A stretch of DNA of 64,000 nucleotides from Steroidobacteraceae bacterium (lineage in GTDB: Bacteria > Pseudomonadota > Gammaproteobacteria > Steroidobacterales > Steroidobacteraceae), in the NCBI GenBank assembly GCA_025451845.1, contig JANWJS010000017.1, forward strand, positions 124,001 to 188,000, in the 5' to 3' direction. Position numbers and translations under genes: made by a program. Shown here in pieces: positions 9,120 through 18,261 of this stretch. Within the stretch, counting starts at the first letter, position 1. Each line of letters starts with the position of its first letter. The notes beneath the pieces were generated by a model that searched no databases, had not been told where the DNA came from, and saw only the letters and a program-made list of their open reading frames with translations.

Positions 9120-10682
9120 ATGAACGCCGACAGCGGCATGGAGCACTTCGGCTACAAGGAATCGCTGGCCCGAAGCATCGGGTCGTTCGGCAGCTTTGCG
9201 GCCGGCGTCAGTTACATCTCGATTCTGACCGGTACCTTCCAGCTGTTCTACTTCGGCTTCGGTACCGCCGGGCCGGCCTATCTGTGGTCGTGGCCCATGG
9301 TGCTCGTCGGCCAGTTGGCCGTCGCGCTGTGCTTCATGGAGCTGGCCGCCAAGTACCCCATCGCAGGGTCGGTCTACAATTGGTCCAAGATCCTGGGCAG
9401 CCGCCTCGTGAGTTGGTCCTCGGGCTGGCTGATGCTCACCGCCTCGATCGTCACTCTATCTGCCGTGGTGCTGGCGTTGCAACTCAACCTGCCGAAGCTG
9501 TGGAACGGCTTCCAGATCGTCGGCAGCGGCACCGGTCCCTACGATTTCGCGACCAACGCAGTGATCCTCGGCACGGTCCTCATCGTCTTCACCACGATCG
9601 TCAACGCGCTCGGCGTGCGCCTGATGGCGATGATCAACAGCGCGGGCGTATTCATCGAGTTGATCGCTGCCTGTCTGATAGCCCTTTTCCTGGCGCTCAA
9701 TATCAAGCGGGGTCCCGAAGTCTTCTTCTCCACCCACGGCTACGGCGCCGCCAAGAGCGGCGGATACTTGAGCGCTTTCCTGGTGGCGTCGCTGGCCTCC
9801 GGCTATGTCATGTACGGGTTCGACACCGCCAGCTCGCTCGGGGAAGAGACGTTGGAGCCCCGGCGCACCGCGCCGCGGGCCATTCTGCGGGCCATTCTGG
9901 CCTCGTTCGTCATCGGGGGCGCAATCCTGGTGTTCGCCGTCATGGCGGCTCCGAATCTGGCCGATCCGCAGATCGGTACCGGCAACGGCGGCTTGCAGTA
10001 CATCATCGAACAAGTGATGGGGGGTGCGCTCGGCAGAATCTTCCTGGTCTGCATCGTCGTCGCCGTGACGGTGTGCTCGCTGGCCGTGCATACGGCGGCG
10101 ATCCGCCTGACCTTCGCGATGGCGCGCGACAATGCGCTGCCCTTCGGCGAGAGGCTTGCACGGGTGAATTCGCAGACGCAGACCCCCATTGTTCCCGCCG
10201 TCCTGATCGGTGTGATCGCCGAGCTGATCCTGGTCCTCAACATCGGACAGCCGAAGATCTTCACCGTGCTGACCTCCATCGCGGTCATCATGATCTACCT
10301 GGCATACCTGCTGGTGACGGTCCCGATGTTGCGCCAGCGCATGGCAGGCCAATGGCCCCCGGCCGATCTCGGGGCAGGCGGCTACTTCACCCTGGGCAGG
10401 TGGGGGATGTTGGTGAACGTCGTCGCGGTGCTGTGGGGCGCGGGGATGGCGCTCAACCTGGCCTGGCCGCGCGCGGCAGTCTACGGCACCCCCTGGTACA
10501 ACACGTGGGGTGCGTTCGTCTACATCGCCCTCATATTCGGCGCTGGCCTATGGTGGTATGGCGTCAAAGGGCGCCGTCACATCGGTACGTTGGCGTCGCA
10601 CACGCTGAGCGCCGACGCTAATTCGCCGCAGACGGAATCTGCCGCGATGCTCGATGGCCGAGTCGCCGGCGGCGGCCGGTGA
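9120..10682 (+). CDS. APC-superfamily amino acid/amine permease
   Basis: 520 aa from ATG 9120; ATG 9138 (MEHFGYKESL) is an equally possible start. About 12 hydrophobic segments. The first holds the conserved SYISILTGTFQLFYFGFGTAGPAY region, split here by TM1, and later the signature GFDTASSLGEETLEPRRTAP is seen. This pattern fits the amino acid/choline transporter branch (GABA, choline, ethanolamine or basic amino acids). It is the probable target of the divergent GlxA regulator at 7732. The substrate is not resolved. Confidence 0.92.
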   Translation: MNADSGMEHFGYKESLARSIGSFGSFAAGVSYISILTGTFQLFYFGFGTAGPAYLWSWPMVLVGQLAVALCFMELAAKYPIAGSVYNWSKILGSRLVSWSSGWLMLTASIVTLSAVVLALQLNLPKLWNGFQIVGSGTGPYDFATNAVILGTVLIVFTTIVNALGVRLMAMINSAGVFIELIAACLIALFLALNIKRGPEVFFSTHGYGAAKSGGYLSAFLVASLASGYVMYGFDTASSLGEETLEPRRTAPRAILRAILASFVIGGAILVFAVMAAPNLADPQIGTGNGGLQYIIEQVMGGALGRIFLVCIVVAVTVCSLAVHTAAIRLTFAMARDNALPFGERLARVNSQTQTPIVPAVLIGVIAELILVLNIGQPKIFTVLTSIAVIMIYLAYLLVTVPMLRQRMAGQWPPADLGAGGYFTLGRWGMLVNVVAVLWGAGMALNLAWPRAAVYGTPWYNTWGAFVYIALIFGAGLWWYGVKGRRHIGTLASHTLSADANSPQTESAAMLDGRVAGGGR

Positions 10683-10689
10683 CCTGTCG

Positions 10690-12213
10690 TTATTCCCGGC
10701 CGCGGCGGGCCGAGCGACGTCCGAAGAACAGGTAGGCCGCAAAGGCCGCCGCGATCGAGATCACGCTCGCCCAGAACTCGCTCGCCATGTCCTTGTCGAG
10801 CGCCATGGCGATGAGCACCAGCACCATGGCGGCGATCGCCGCATAACTGGTCCACGGATAGAGCCACACCCGCAGCTCAGGGGGCCCCAGGCCGGCGCGC
10901 TCGCGCGCCGACCGCAGCCTGATCTGGGCGGCACACGTCACCCCATAGATCACCACGATCAGCGCGCCCGATGCATTCACCAGAAAGGCGAACACCCCAT
11001 GTGGCGCAAGGTCGTGCGCCAGGATGCCGATGAACCCGGCGACACTGCCGATGAGGACCGAGCGCGCGGGCACGCGCCGCGAATTGAGCCGCACCAGGGC
11101 GTGCGGGGCATCGCCGTTCGCTGCGAGCACGTAGAGCACTCGGGAGACGACATAGAACGAGGAATTCAGGCACGACAGAACCGCCGTCAGGATGATGCCG
11201 GTCATGATCTGGGCCGCATAGGGAACCCTGATCGAATCGAGCGCGATGACGAACGGTGACACGCCCGGCGGCACCTTGTCCCACGGCACGATGCAGACGA
11301 TCAGCCCGATCGAGCCGAGGTAGAAAAGGAGGATTCGACCCACGACCGAGGACACCATCCGCGCGACCGCCCGGGCGGGATCGGGCGATTCGACGGCTGC
11401 GATGGTCGCAATCTCAGAGCCCATCATCGAGAAGAAGACCGTCGTCACGGCCGTGACGATGGCGAAGGAGCCCCGGGGGAAGAGGCCACCGTGCGCCAGC
11501 CACATCTGCATCGTGCCCTGATGCGGCCCCAGCGTGCCCAGCAGGAAGGCGGCGCACACCGCGATGAACACGAGAATGGCCGAGACCTTGATCGAGGCGA
11601 ACCAGAACTCGAATTCCGCATACGAACGGGTCGACATCAGGTTGACGGCGGTCATCGCCGCCATCAACACCGTGCCGATGACGATCTTCGGCGCCCCCGG
11701 AAACCATTGCTGCAGGATCACGGCCCCGGCGATGGCTTCCACGGGGATCACGATGATCCAAAAATACCAGTACAGCCAGCCGACGGTGAAGCCGGCCCAG
11801 TTGCCGAACCCGGCGCGCGCAAACTCGGTGAAGGATCGGACATCGGGTCGAGACACCGCCATCTCGCCAAGGCAGCGCATGACGATCAGGACCATCAATC
11901 CGGTGAGCGCGTAGGTGACGATCACCATTGGCCCCGTAGCGGCAATGGCGACGCTGCTGCCCACGAAAAGCCCGGCGCCGATGATGCCGCCGATGCTGAT
12001 CATCGTGACGTGCCGTGGGCGCAGCGTGCGGCTGAGCTCCGGAACTTCGCCGGCGGGGAGAGTACCCGCGCCGGTACTCGCCCGGGCCTTCAGGGCGCCG
12101 CTGCTGTCTGCTGGCGTATTCACTTGTTTTGGACACCCCCGCGTTGTCCGCTCGCCCTCTACTTGAGCATCACTCGACCCGACGATCAAGAGCCGCCGTG
12201 TCGCGTCCGTCAT
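10690..12213 (-). CDS. AAT-type amino acid permease (GABA/aromatic permease-like)
   Basis: 507 aa from ATG 12213; a GTG at 12123 preceded by GGGGGTG is an alternative that would remove a non-conserved N-terminus. The conserved core starts LSRTLRPRHVTMISIGG then IGAGLFVGSS, the hallmark of proton-coupled AAT permeases (AroP, GabP, CycA). About 12 membrane segments; the motif SARGDAPHALVR-like is present as AANGDAPHALVRLN. It starts 26 bases downstream of the aldehyde dehydrogenase stop on the same strand, so the two are likely an operon for uptake and oxidation of an amine or amino acid. Confidence 0.92.
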   Translation of the reverse strand: MTDATRRLLIVGSSDAQVEGERTTRGCPKQVNTPADSSGALKARASTGAGTLPAGEVPELSRTLRPRHVTMISIGGIIGAGLFVGSSVAIAATGPMVIVTYALTGLMVLIVMRCLGEMAVSRPDVRSFTEFARAGFGNWAGFTVGWLYWYFWIIVIPVEAIAGAVILQQWFPGAPKIVIGTVLMAAMTAVNLMSTRSYAEFEFWFASIKVSAILVFIAVCAAFLLGTLGPHQGTMQMWLAHGGLFPRGSFAIVTAVTTVFFSMMGSEIATIAAVESPDPARAVARMVSSVVGRILLFYLGSIGLIVCIVPWDKVPPGVSPFVIALDSIRVPYAAQIMTGIILTAVLSCLNSSFYVVSRVLYVLAANGDAPHALVRLNSRRVPARSVLIGSVAGFIGILAHDLAPHGVFAFLVNASGALIVVIYGVTCAAQIRLRSARERAGLGPPELRVWLYPWTSYAAIAAMVLVLIAMALDKDMASEFWASVISIAAAFAAYLFFGRRSARRGRE

Positions 12214-12239
12214 GTTGACTGTCGTGGGCTTTCTAGCGT

Positions 12240-13676
12240 TTACCCTTGCGCCTCGGCGCCGATCACGGCCTTGACCTCGAGGAAGTCGCGCAGGCCGTAT
12301 TCGCCCCACTCGCGCCCGTTGCCCGAGCGCTTGAAGCCGCCGAACGGGATGTTCATGTCGCCCGGCGCGCCATTGATCGTTATCCGGCCGGCCCGGATTT
12401 TCCGGCCGATGCGATTGGCGTGCGCCAGGTCGCGCGACCAGACGTAGGCATGCAGGCCGTAAGGGGTGTCATTGGCGATGCGGATCGCCTCGTCCTCATC
12501 GCGATAGGGCAGGATGGCCAGTACGGGCCCGAAGATTTCCTCGCGCGCGATGGTCATGTCGTTGCGGACCCCCGAGAAGATCGTCGGTCTGACGAAGTAA
12601 CCCTTCTCCAGCCCCGCGGGACGGCCTTCGCCCCCGGCGACCAGCTTGGCACCCTCCTGGATGCCCGCGGAAATGTAGCCCTGGACGCGCTCGAACTGGA
12701 TCCTGGATACCACGGGCCCGACCGCTGTTTTCTCCGACTTCGGGTCGCCCACGAGCACCGACTCCGCGGTCTTCCTCGCGAGCGCCTCGACTTCGGCCAG
12801 CCGATCGGCGGGCACCAGGAGCCGTGTCGGTGCATTGCAGGACTGACCGGAGTTCTCAAACACATGTTCCACGCAGGCTTTCACGGCTTTCTCGAAGTCG
12901 GCGTCACCCAACAGAACGTTGGGCGATTTGCCGCCGAGCTCCTGGTGGACGCGCTTGACCGTCGCGGCCGCGATGCGCGCGACCTCCGTGCCGGCGCGGG
13001 TGGAGCCGGTAAAGGAAACCATATCGACGTCTTCGTGGGCGGCAAGCGCCGCACCGGCTTCAGGACCGGTTCCATTGATGAGATTGAACACGCCCGGCGG
13101 AACTCCCGCATCGTGCAGAACCTCGGCCCAGATTGCCGCGCTGAAGGGGGAGCACTCCGAGGGCTTCAGCACCATGGTGCAGCCGGCGGCGAGGGCGGGG
13201 ACGACTTTCGCTGCAACCTGGTTCATGGGCCAGTTCCACGGGGTGATCAGGGCGCAGACGCCGACCGGCTCGAGCGTCAGGCGGTTCGCGCCGCGGCGCT
13301 CCTCGAATGCGAACGTCTTGAGCACATCGATCATCGCCGCGAGGTGTCCGATGCCTATGCCGGCTTGCGACCCCTGGGCGAGGCTGATCGGGGCGCCCAT
13401 CTCGTCGCGTATGGCGCTCGCGATGTCTCGATAGCGCTTCTTGTAGACCGCCAGGATCTTCTCGAGGAGCGCACGCCGCTCTTCCCGGGAGGTCTGCGCA
13501 TAAGATTCGAATGCGCCTCGTGCGGCGGCGACGGCGCGGTCCACATCCTTGGCGGAGGCCATGGAAATGACGCCCGCGGGCGCTTCGGTCGCCGGGTTGA
13601 TGACCGTGAATTCCTTGGGCTCGGCGGGGTCGACCCAGCGGCCGTCGATGTAGAACTTGCGATACTCGTAGGCCAT
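12240..13676 (-). CDS. aldehyde dehydrogenase, NAD(P)-dependent
   Basis: 478 aa from ATG 13676 (MAYEYRKFYIDGRWVDP); the open frame extends further upstream without conservation. Family landmarks are TPWNWPMNQ, the NAD-binding FTGSTRAGTEVARIAA, the catalytic Glu in QELGGKSPNVLL, and the catalytic Cys in ENSGQSCNAPTRLLV. The length is usual for the betaine-aldehyde/aldehyde dehydrogenase group. First gene of a two-gene unit with the permease at 10690. It is divergent from the MetE-like gene with an 80-bp gap. The substrate aldehyde is unknown. Confidence 0.95.
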   Translation of the reverse strand: MAYEYRKFYIDGRWVDPAEPKEFTVINPATEAPAGVISMASAKDVDRAVAAARGAFESYAQTSREERRALLEKILAVYKKRYRDIASAIRDEMGAPISLAQGSQAGIGIGHLAAMIDVLKTFAFEERRGANRLTLEPVGVCALITPWNWPMNQVAAKVVPALAAGCTMVLKPSECSPFSAAIWAEVLHDAGVPPGVFNLINGTGPEAGAALAAHEDVDMVSFTGSTRAGTEVARIAAATVKRVHQELGGKSPNVLLGDADFEKAVKACVEHVFENSGQSCNAPTRLLVPADRLAEVEALARKTAESVLVGDPKSEKTAVGPVVSRIQFERVQGYISAGIQEGAKLVAGGEGRPAGLEKGYFVRPTIFSGVRNDMTIAREEIFGPVLAILPYRDEDEAIRIANDTPYGLHAYVWSRDLAHANRIGRKIRAGRITINGAPGDMNIPFGGFKRSGNGREWGEYGLRDFLEVKAVIGAEAQG

Positions 13677-13756
13677 GGCAATTCCGCTATATCCGTGGAC
13701 GGGATGCACGGACTTTACTACGCTGCGCGCCAACCCTGAACTTTTGGGGATACGGC

Positions 13757-14782
13757 ATGCTCTTCCCGACCACCCTCGTAGGAAGCTATCCGCAACCTGA
13801 TTGGCTGATCGACCGGGAGAAATTGGCGGGGCGCTTCCCGCCACGCGTGCTCATGCGCGAGCTTTGGCGGATCCCGGAGCCGTTTCTGGCCCAGGCTCAG
13901 GACGATGCGACGATTCTGGCCATCAAAGCGCAGGAGGAGGCAGGGCTGGACATCGTGACGGACGGAGAGATCCGTCGCGAGAGCTACTCCAACCGCTTCG
14001 CCACGGCGCTCTCCGGAGTCGACCTCGACAACCCTGGTACGGCTCTCGACCGCTCCGGCCATCCCAATCCGGTGCCGCGGGTCGTGGGTAAGATCCGCCG
14101 CCTGCGTCCCGTGCAGATCGGCGACCTGGGGTTTCTCAAGCGGCACACCGATCGGACCGTCAAAGTCACGGTGCCCGGGCCCTTTACCATGAGCCAGCAG
14201 GCGCAGAACGACTTCTACTCGAGCGAGGCGGACCTCGCGCTCGATTACGCTGCCGCAGTCAACGAGGAGATCCAGGATCTGTTCGCGGCCGGTGCCGACA
14301 TCGTGCAGCTCGATGAGCCCTACATGCAGGCCCGTCCCGAGAAGGCGCGCCAGTTTGGTTTGCAGGCGCTCAATCGGGCGCTCGAAGGGGTGACCGGGCG
14401 CACCGCGGTGCATATCTGCTTTGGTTATGCGGCGATCATCCACCAGCGGCCGTCCGGATACTCGTTTCTTCCGGAGCTGGCCGGCTGCTCCTGCCGGCAG
14501 GTATCGGTCGAGACTGCCCAGTCCCATCTCGACTGCGAAGTGCTCGCCAAGCTGGGCGGCAAGCAGATCATGGTCGGCGCCATCGACCTTGCCGACATGA
14601 CCGTCGAATCGCCGGAAAAAGTGGCGCAGAGAATCCGGCGCGCACTGCGGCACGTCAGTCCCGAGAACGTCATCATCGCTCCTGACTGCGGCATGAAGTA
14701 TCTGCCGCGCGAGATCGCCTTCGGCAAGATGCGCGCCATGGCGCAAGCCGCGCAGATCCTGCGCAAGGAATTCGGCGAGTAG
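13757..14782 (+). CDS. MetE C-terminal-domain-like methyltransferase (UROD/MetE superfamily)
   Basis: 341 aa, matching only the C-terminal catalytic half of cobalamin-independent methionine synthase (LVGSYPQPDW at the N-terminus; DGEIRRESY; VPGPFTMS; QLDEPYMQ). Zinc ligands are suggested by HIC in VHICFGYAA and by Cys in APDCGMKYLPR. Stand-alone proteins of this type transfer methyl groups in methionine synthesis or, in catabolic contexts, from less known donors. A GGGGA site lies 7 bases before the ATG. Its neighbours are a dehydrogenase and permeases rather than met genes, so a catabolic role is inferred but unproven. Confidence 0.88.
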   Translation: MLFPTTLVGSYPQPDWLIDREKLAGRFPPRVLMRELWRIPEPFLAQAQDDATILAIKAQEEAGLDIVTDGEIRRESYSNRFATALSGVDLDNPGTALDRSGHPNPVPRVVGKIRRLRPVQIGDLGFLKRHTDRTVKVTVPGPFTMSQQAQNDFYSSEADLALDYAAAVNEEIQDLFAAGADIVQLDEPYMQARPEKARQFGLQALNRALEGVTGRTAVHICFGYAAIIHQRPSGYSFLPELAGCSCRQVSVETAQSHLDCEVLAKLGGKQIMVGAIDLADMTVESPEKVAQRIRRALRHVSPENVIIAPDCGMKYLPREIAFGKMRAMAQAAQILRKEFGE

Positions 14783-14789
14783 CTGCAAG

Positions 14790-16139
14790 TCAGCCCGGCG
14801 GGAACGTCAGTGTGCTCGCGCCGCCCCGCGTGCGGGCCGCCAGGATGAAGTAATAAAGGATCCCGGCGGCGATCCAACACCCGCCGAGCACCTTGGCCAT
14901 GCGATCCATTCCGTAGAGCACGTACAGGATCACGGCAAACCCGGTGAGTGGAAACAACAGATGCCGCAGCCACGCGCCGGTGCGCCGGCGGAAAACATGA
15001 TGGTAGGCGACCGCAAGATGCAGTAGCGCGAAGCTCGTCAGTGCCCCGAAATTGACGACGCGGGTGAGATCGTCGATGCGGTGAGCGAAGAACAACCCGA
15101 CGAGTAACGATACGCCCGCCACCAGCAGCGTGCTGATGTATGGTGTCTTGAAGCGCGGATGCACCGTCGCGAGTACGGCCGGAAGCTTGCGGTCGCGCGC
15201 CATCGCAAACAGCACTCGAGAGACTGCTGCCTGGGCGGCCATCGCGTTGGCGATCCCGAATGAGACCACGATGGCCACGATGGCGATGAGCCTGAGCGGG
15301 GCGCCGCCGGCGCGGGCGGCGATCTCGTAGAAGGCCGTTTCCGCGGAACCAAACTGCATGCCGCGGCCGAGATCGGCCGCGATCCAGGTCTGCAGCACGA
15401 AGAGTGCGCCGACCAGCACGAGCGACAGCAGGGTGGCTCTGGCGACCGCGTTGCGCGTGCCGACGCTCTCCTCCGACAGAGTGGAGATGCCGTCGAAGCC
15501 AAGGAATGACAGGACGGCGATGGAAGTTGCGCCCGCGACGGTGGTGAGGGAGAAGTTCTGTGCATTATAGAGCGGCGCGAGCGTCAGCCGGCCGGCACCG
15601 GCGCCGCCATGGAGCGCCACCGCGCCGAGGATCACGAACAGGACGAGCGTCAGCAGCTCCAACGCGAGCAGGACCTTGTATAGGCGCGCCGTGAAACGCA
15701 CGCCGATCAGATTGGCCGTGGCGTTGAATGAGACGAAGCCGACGAGCCACACCCAGCCGGGGACCGCGGGCAACAGCGGCTGCAAGGCGACCGCCGAGAA
15801 AAGATAGAGGAGTGCGGGAACCAGGATGTAATCGAGCAGGATGAGCCACCCGGCGAGAAAGCCCGCGGACTCGTGCAGCCCGCGCTGCACGTAGGCGTAC
15901 ACCGACCCCGCCAGCGGAAATGCCTGCGACATCGCGGCGTAGCTGAGCGCGGTGAACAGCATCCCGACCATACCGATCAGGTAGGCGAGGGCGACCATGC
16001 CCTTGGCGTCCTGCCACACGAAGCCGAAGACCGCGAACGGCGCGATCGGCACCATGAAGATCATCCCGTAGACGGTCAGGTCGCTCAAGGTGAGCGCGCG
16101 GTCGAGCTGGTCCTCATAGCCGAATTGCTCGAGTGACAT
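14790..16139 (-). CDS. APC-superfamily amino acid permease
   Basis: 449 aa from ATG 16139 (MSLEQFGYEDQLDRALTLSD). About 12 membrane segments (for example TVYGMIFMVPIAPFAVFGFV, LTTVAGATSIAVLSFLGF followed by DGISTLSEE). The DGISTLSEES block is the amino acid permease signature of the putrescine/APC branch. It converges on the MetE-like gene, with a 7-bp gap, and is divergent from the acetamidase-like gene. It is distinct from both other permeases in this region. Confidence 0.92.
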   Translation of the reverse strand: MSLEQFGYEDQLDRALTLSDLTVYGMIFMVPIAPFAVFGFVWQDAKGMVALAYLIGMVGMLFTALSYAAMSQAFPLAGSVYAYVQRGLHESAGFLAGWLILLDYILVPALLYLFSAVALQPLLPAVPGWVWLVGFVSFNATANLIGVRFTARLYKVLLALELLTLVLFVILGAVALHGGAGAGRLTLAPLYNAQNFSLTTVAGATSIAVLSFLGFDGISTLSEESVGTRNAVARATLLSLVLVGALFVLQTWIAADLGRGMQFGSAETAFYEIAARAGGAPLRLIAIVAIVVSFGIANAMAAQAAVSRVLFAMARDRKLPAVLATVHPRFKTPYISTLLVAGVSLLVGLFFAHRIDDLTRVVNFGALTSFALLHLAVAYHHVFRRRTGAWLRHLLFPLTGFAVILYVLYGMDRMAKVLGGCWIAAGILYYFILAARTRGGASTLTFPPG

Positions 16140-16250
16140 GTTTTGCGCTCTGCTGCGGATGCGGCCGTGCAGCGCACGGCTTCGGGTGGCCGAGTCTAGG
16201 CAGGGGAGGGTCCGTGGTAAAGTGCGCCGCTGGCAGGTCGGCTCTATCCC

Positions 16251-17183
16251 ATGGCGCATCGTCGCACGATCCACGAGCATCACTTCGGCTGGGACAATAG
16301 TCTCGCGCCGGCGGTAACGATCGCTCCCGGGGAATCGCTCGAGTTCGAGGTAACGGACGCCGCGGGCGGTCAGCTGTCGCAGATCTCGACGGTAGACGAC
16401 GTCGGCCGGTTGGATTTCGCGCGGGTCAATCCGGTCGCGGGTCCCGTGTACGTCGACGGCGCCGAGCCGGGCGACATCCTCAAAGTCACCGTGCTCTCGT
16501 TCGCACCCTCAGGGTGGGGCTGGACGGCGAACATTCCCGGCTTCGGGCTCCTCGCCGAGGAATTCAAGGAGCCGGCGCTGCATCTGTGGCGCTATGACGA
16601 TCGAACCCTGGCACCCTGCGCATTCGGATCGCGGGCGAGGGTGCCGTTGAAGCCGTTTGCCGGCACTATCGGGGTCGCTCCCACCGAACCCGGATGCCAC
16701 AGCATCGTGCCGCCGCGTCGAGTCGGCGGCAACATGGACTTGCGAGACATCGCCAGTGGAAGTGAGTTGCAGCTGCCTGTTGAAGTTGCCGGCGCTCTCT
16801 TCTCGGTAGGTGACACCCACGCGGCCCAGGGCGATGGTGAGGTCTGCGGCACGGCGCTCGAAAGTCCCATGCGTGTGGCGCTGCAGTTTGATCTGGTGAA
16901 ACAGGCCCCGCTCGCGTTTCCCCGACTGATCACTCCCGGCCCGGTGACGCGCCACCTGGATGAGCGGGGTTACCAGGTGACTACCGGCATCGGCCCCGAT
17001 TTGATGGAAGCCGCCCGCGCAGCGGTCCGGTCGGCCATCGATTGGCTCACACGCGAGCATCGGATGCCCGCGATCGACGCCTACATGCTCTGTAGTGTGT
17101 GCGGCGATCTGCGCATCAGTGAGATCGTCGACATTCCCAATTGGACGGTCTCGTTTTACTTTCCGCGGATTGTGCTCGAATGA
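16251..17183 (+). CDS. acetamidase/formamidase family hydrolase
   Basis: 310 aa. Matches the FmdA/AmdA family: EHHFGWDNSLAPAVTIAPGE at the N-terminus, GPVYVDGAEPGDILKV, PRRVGGNMDLRDI, and VGDTHAAQGDGEVCGTALE. The family hydrolyses short amides to carboxylate plus ammonia. It could feed nitrogen or carbon from an amide taken up by the divergent permease. Its stop codon overlaps the start of the truncated downstream gene as ATGA. Confidence 0.93.
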   Translation: MAHRRTIHEHHFGWDNSLAPAVTIAPGESLEFEVTDAAGGQLSQISTVDDVGRLDFARVNPVAGPVYVDGAEPGDILKVTVLSFAPSGWGWTANIPGFGLLAEEFKEPALHLWRYDDRTLAPCAFGSRARVPLKPFAGTIGVAPTEPGCHSIVPPRRVGGNMDLRDIASGSELQLPVEVAGALFSVGDTHAAQGDGEVCGTALESPMRVALQFDLVKQAPLAFPRLITPGPVTRHLDERGYQVTTGIGPDLMEAARAAVRSAIDWLTREHRMPAIDAYMLCSVCGDLRISEIVDIPNWTVSFYFPRIVLE

Positions 17184-17310
17184 CGGAGAAGACCCTGTTC
17201 GACATGAAGAATCCGACCCGGTTGAAAACACTCAACGAGAACGCGCCCGAGGCCGCGAAAGCGTTCTGGGCCTTCGACAAAGCGACGTTCGCCGCAGGCG
17301 GCTCGGACCT
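17180..17310 (+). pseudogene. truncated carboxymuconolactone decarboxylase/AhpD-like gene
   Basis: The ATG overlaps the amidase stop (ATGA). The peptide MTEKTLFDMKNPTRLKTLNE, then NAPEAAKAFWAFDKATFAAGG resembles the N-terminal helix of CMD/AhpD-like proteins. The usual continuation with the CxxC-type helix (KELIALAVA ... C) is missing. After about 17310 the frame runs as non-conserved sequence into the antisense of the next gene and stops at 17407. I read this as the 5' remnant of a gene once cotranslated with the amidase. Confidence 0.6.
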
Positions 17311-17326
17311 TCGGGGTGAGTCGCTT

Positions 17327-17890
17327 CTAAGTCAGCCGGCCGTGTTCCACGTATTGCCGCAGGTGGTACACGCGATGGACGTGATGCGCGCCCATCCAAC
17401 CCCCTAGAGCGGCCGTTATCAGTGACACCACCGCGCTCGCGAACGCTGCCCACATGACTGCCGCCATGTAATGCGTGGCTTGGGTCGGGTCGACGGCCGG
17501 CGTTCCGACGCGGAATGCCCCATGCATCACCCCGCTGGCCATGGTGAGGCTGCTGGCTGCCATGGAGAGGCCCCATACAGTCAGCCCGCGGATGACACCC
17601 ATCTCTGTGTCGTTGCGCCCGTCGAACCAGCTTGCGAACATTCCGCCCGCCCACAGCGCCGCGCCCCATGTGAGAACCATCCAGACGAAGGCGCCGGCAG
17701 ACAGGCCGTGGGTCACTACCACCGCATCGTGGGGATTGACCGCGGAGAAGCCCATGGCCAGGCCGAACGCATAGAGCAGCAGCGCGGTCCCGGTGGCTAC
17801 AAACCATCCTGCAAACACCGCGCCCCATCGCATCACCGGATGCTCACGGACGACGGCTTGAGTGGGTTGCTCCGCAATGCTGGTTACCAT
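17327..17890 (-). CDS. four-helix membrane protein of unknown function
   Basis: 187 aa. Four hydrophobic segments at about 22-48, 65-88, 97-120 and 143-167, with Gly/Ala-rich packing faces, and a His-rich C-terminus (GAHHVHRVYHLRQYVEHGRL). I do not recognise a named family with certainty; it resembles small integral proteins often found in soil proteobacteria near stress genes. It is followed on the same strand by nothing close, and preceded by a 46-aa membrane peptide and a basic DUF6496-like protein, all on the minus strand. Confidence 0.8.
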   Translation of the reverse strand: MVTSIAEQPTQAVVREHPVMRWGAVFAGWFVATGTALLLYAFGLAMGFSAVNPHDAVVVTHGLSAGAFVWMVLTWGAALWAGGMFASWFDGRNDTEMGVIRGLTVWGLSMAASSLTMASGVMHGAFRVGTPAVDPTQATHYMAAVMWAAFASAVVSLITAALGGWMGAHHVHRVYHLRQYVEHGRLT

Positions 17891-17915
17891 GATCTCGCCC
17901 TCGGGGTACTGCTGA

Positions 17916-18056
17916 TCAAGCGCAGCCGCGCAGGAGCGCGACGATGATCAGGATGGGGATCGGAACGCCGAGCAGCCACGCCAACACATAGCCCACAGTA
18001 CCTTTCTGCCTGCGCGGCCCGGCTCGCTCTCTCAGATCACGTAGCAGCTGTGTCAT
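17916..18056 (-). CDS. 46-aa single-pass membrane protein
   Basis: Starts MTQLLRDLRERAGPRRQKGT and continues GYVLAWLLGVPIPILIIVAL, ending LLRGCA. It has a basic N-terminal cytoplasmic part and one transmembrane helix with a GVPIP kink. The composition pattern (amphipathic basic start, then one clean hydrophobic helix) supports a real gene. A GGAG-containing AGGAGTCCTACC stretch precedes the ATG. Function unknown. It sits between two other minus-strand small genes and may be cotranscribed with them. Confidence 0.65.
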   Translation of the reverse strand: MTQLLRDLRERAGPRRQKGTVGYVLAWLLGVPIPILIIVALLRGCA

Positions 18057-18066
18057 GGTAGGAGTC

Positions 18067-18261
18067 CTACTTCTTCTTGCGACCGCCCTTCTTCGGCGGG
18101 ACCTTGGCTCCGGAACGGCGCGCCTCCGAGAGGCCGATGGCGATCGCCTGCTTGCGGCTCTTCACCGTGCGCCCGGAGCGGCCGCTGCGCAGCGTCCCGC
18201 TCTTGCGCTCGTGCATCGCGCGTTTGACTTTGCTTTGGGCTTTCTTCCCATAGCGTGCCAT
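18067..18261 (-). CDS. DUF6496-like small basic protein
   Basis: 64 aa, MARYGKKAQSKVKRAMHERK followed by SGTLRSGRSGRTVKSRKQAI and a C-terminal KKGGRKKK. It is about one third Lys/Arg. The KVKRAMHEFKxGxLxSGxSGKxVKxRKQAIAIALSEA pattern is known from a widespread family of unknown function. A nucleic-acid-binding role is plausible from charge only. The gene ends 10 bases before the 46-aa membrane peptide start, so the two are probably cotranscribed. Confidence 0.85.
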   Translation of the reverse strand: MARYGKKAQSKVKRAMHERKSGTLRSGRSGRTVKSRKQAIAIGLSEARRSGAKVPPKKGGRKKK

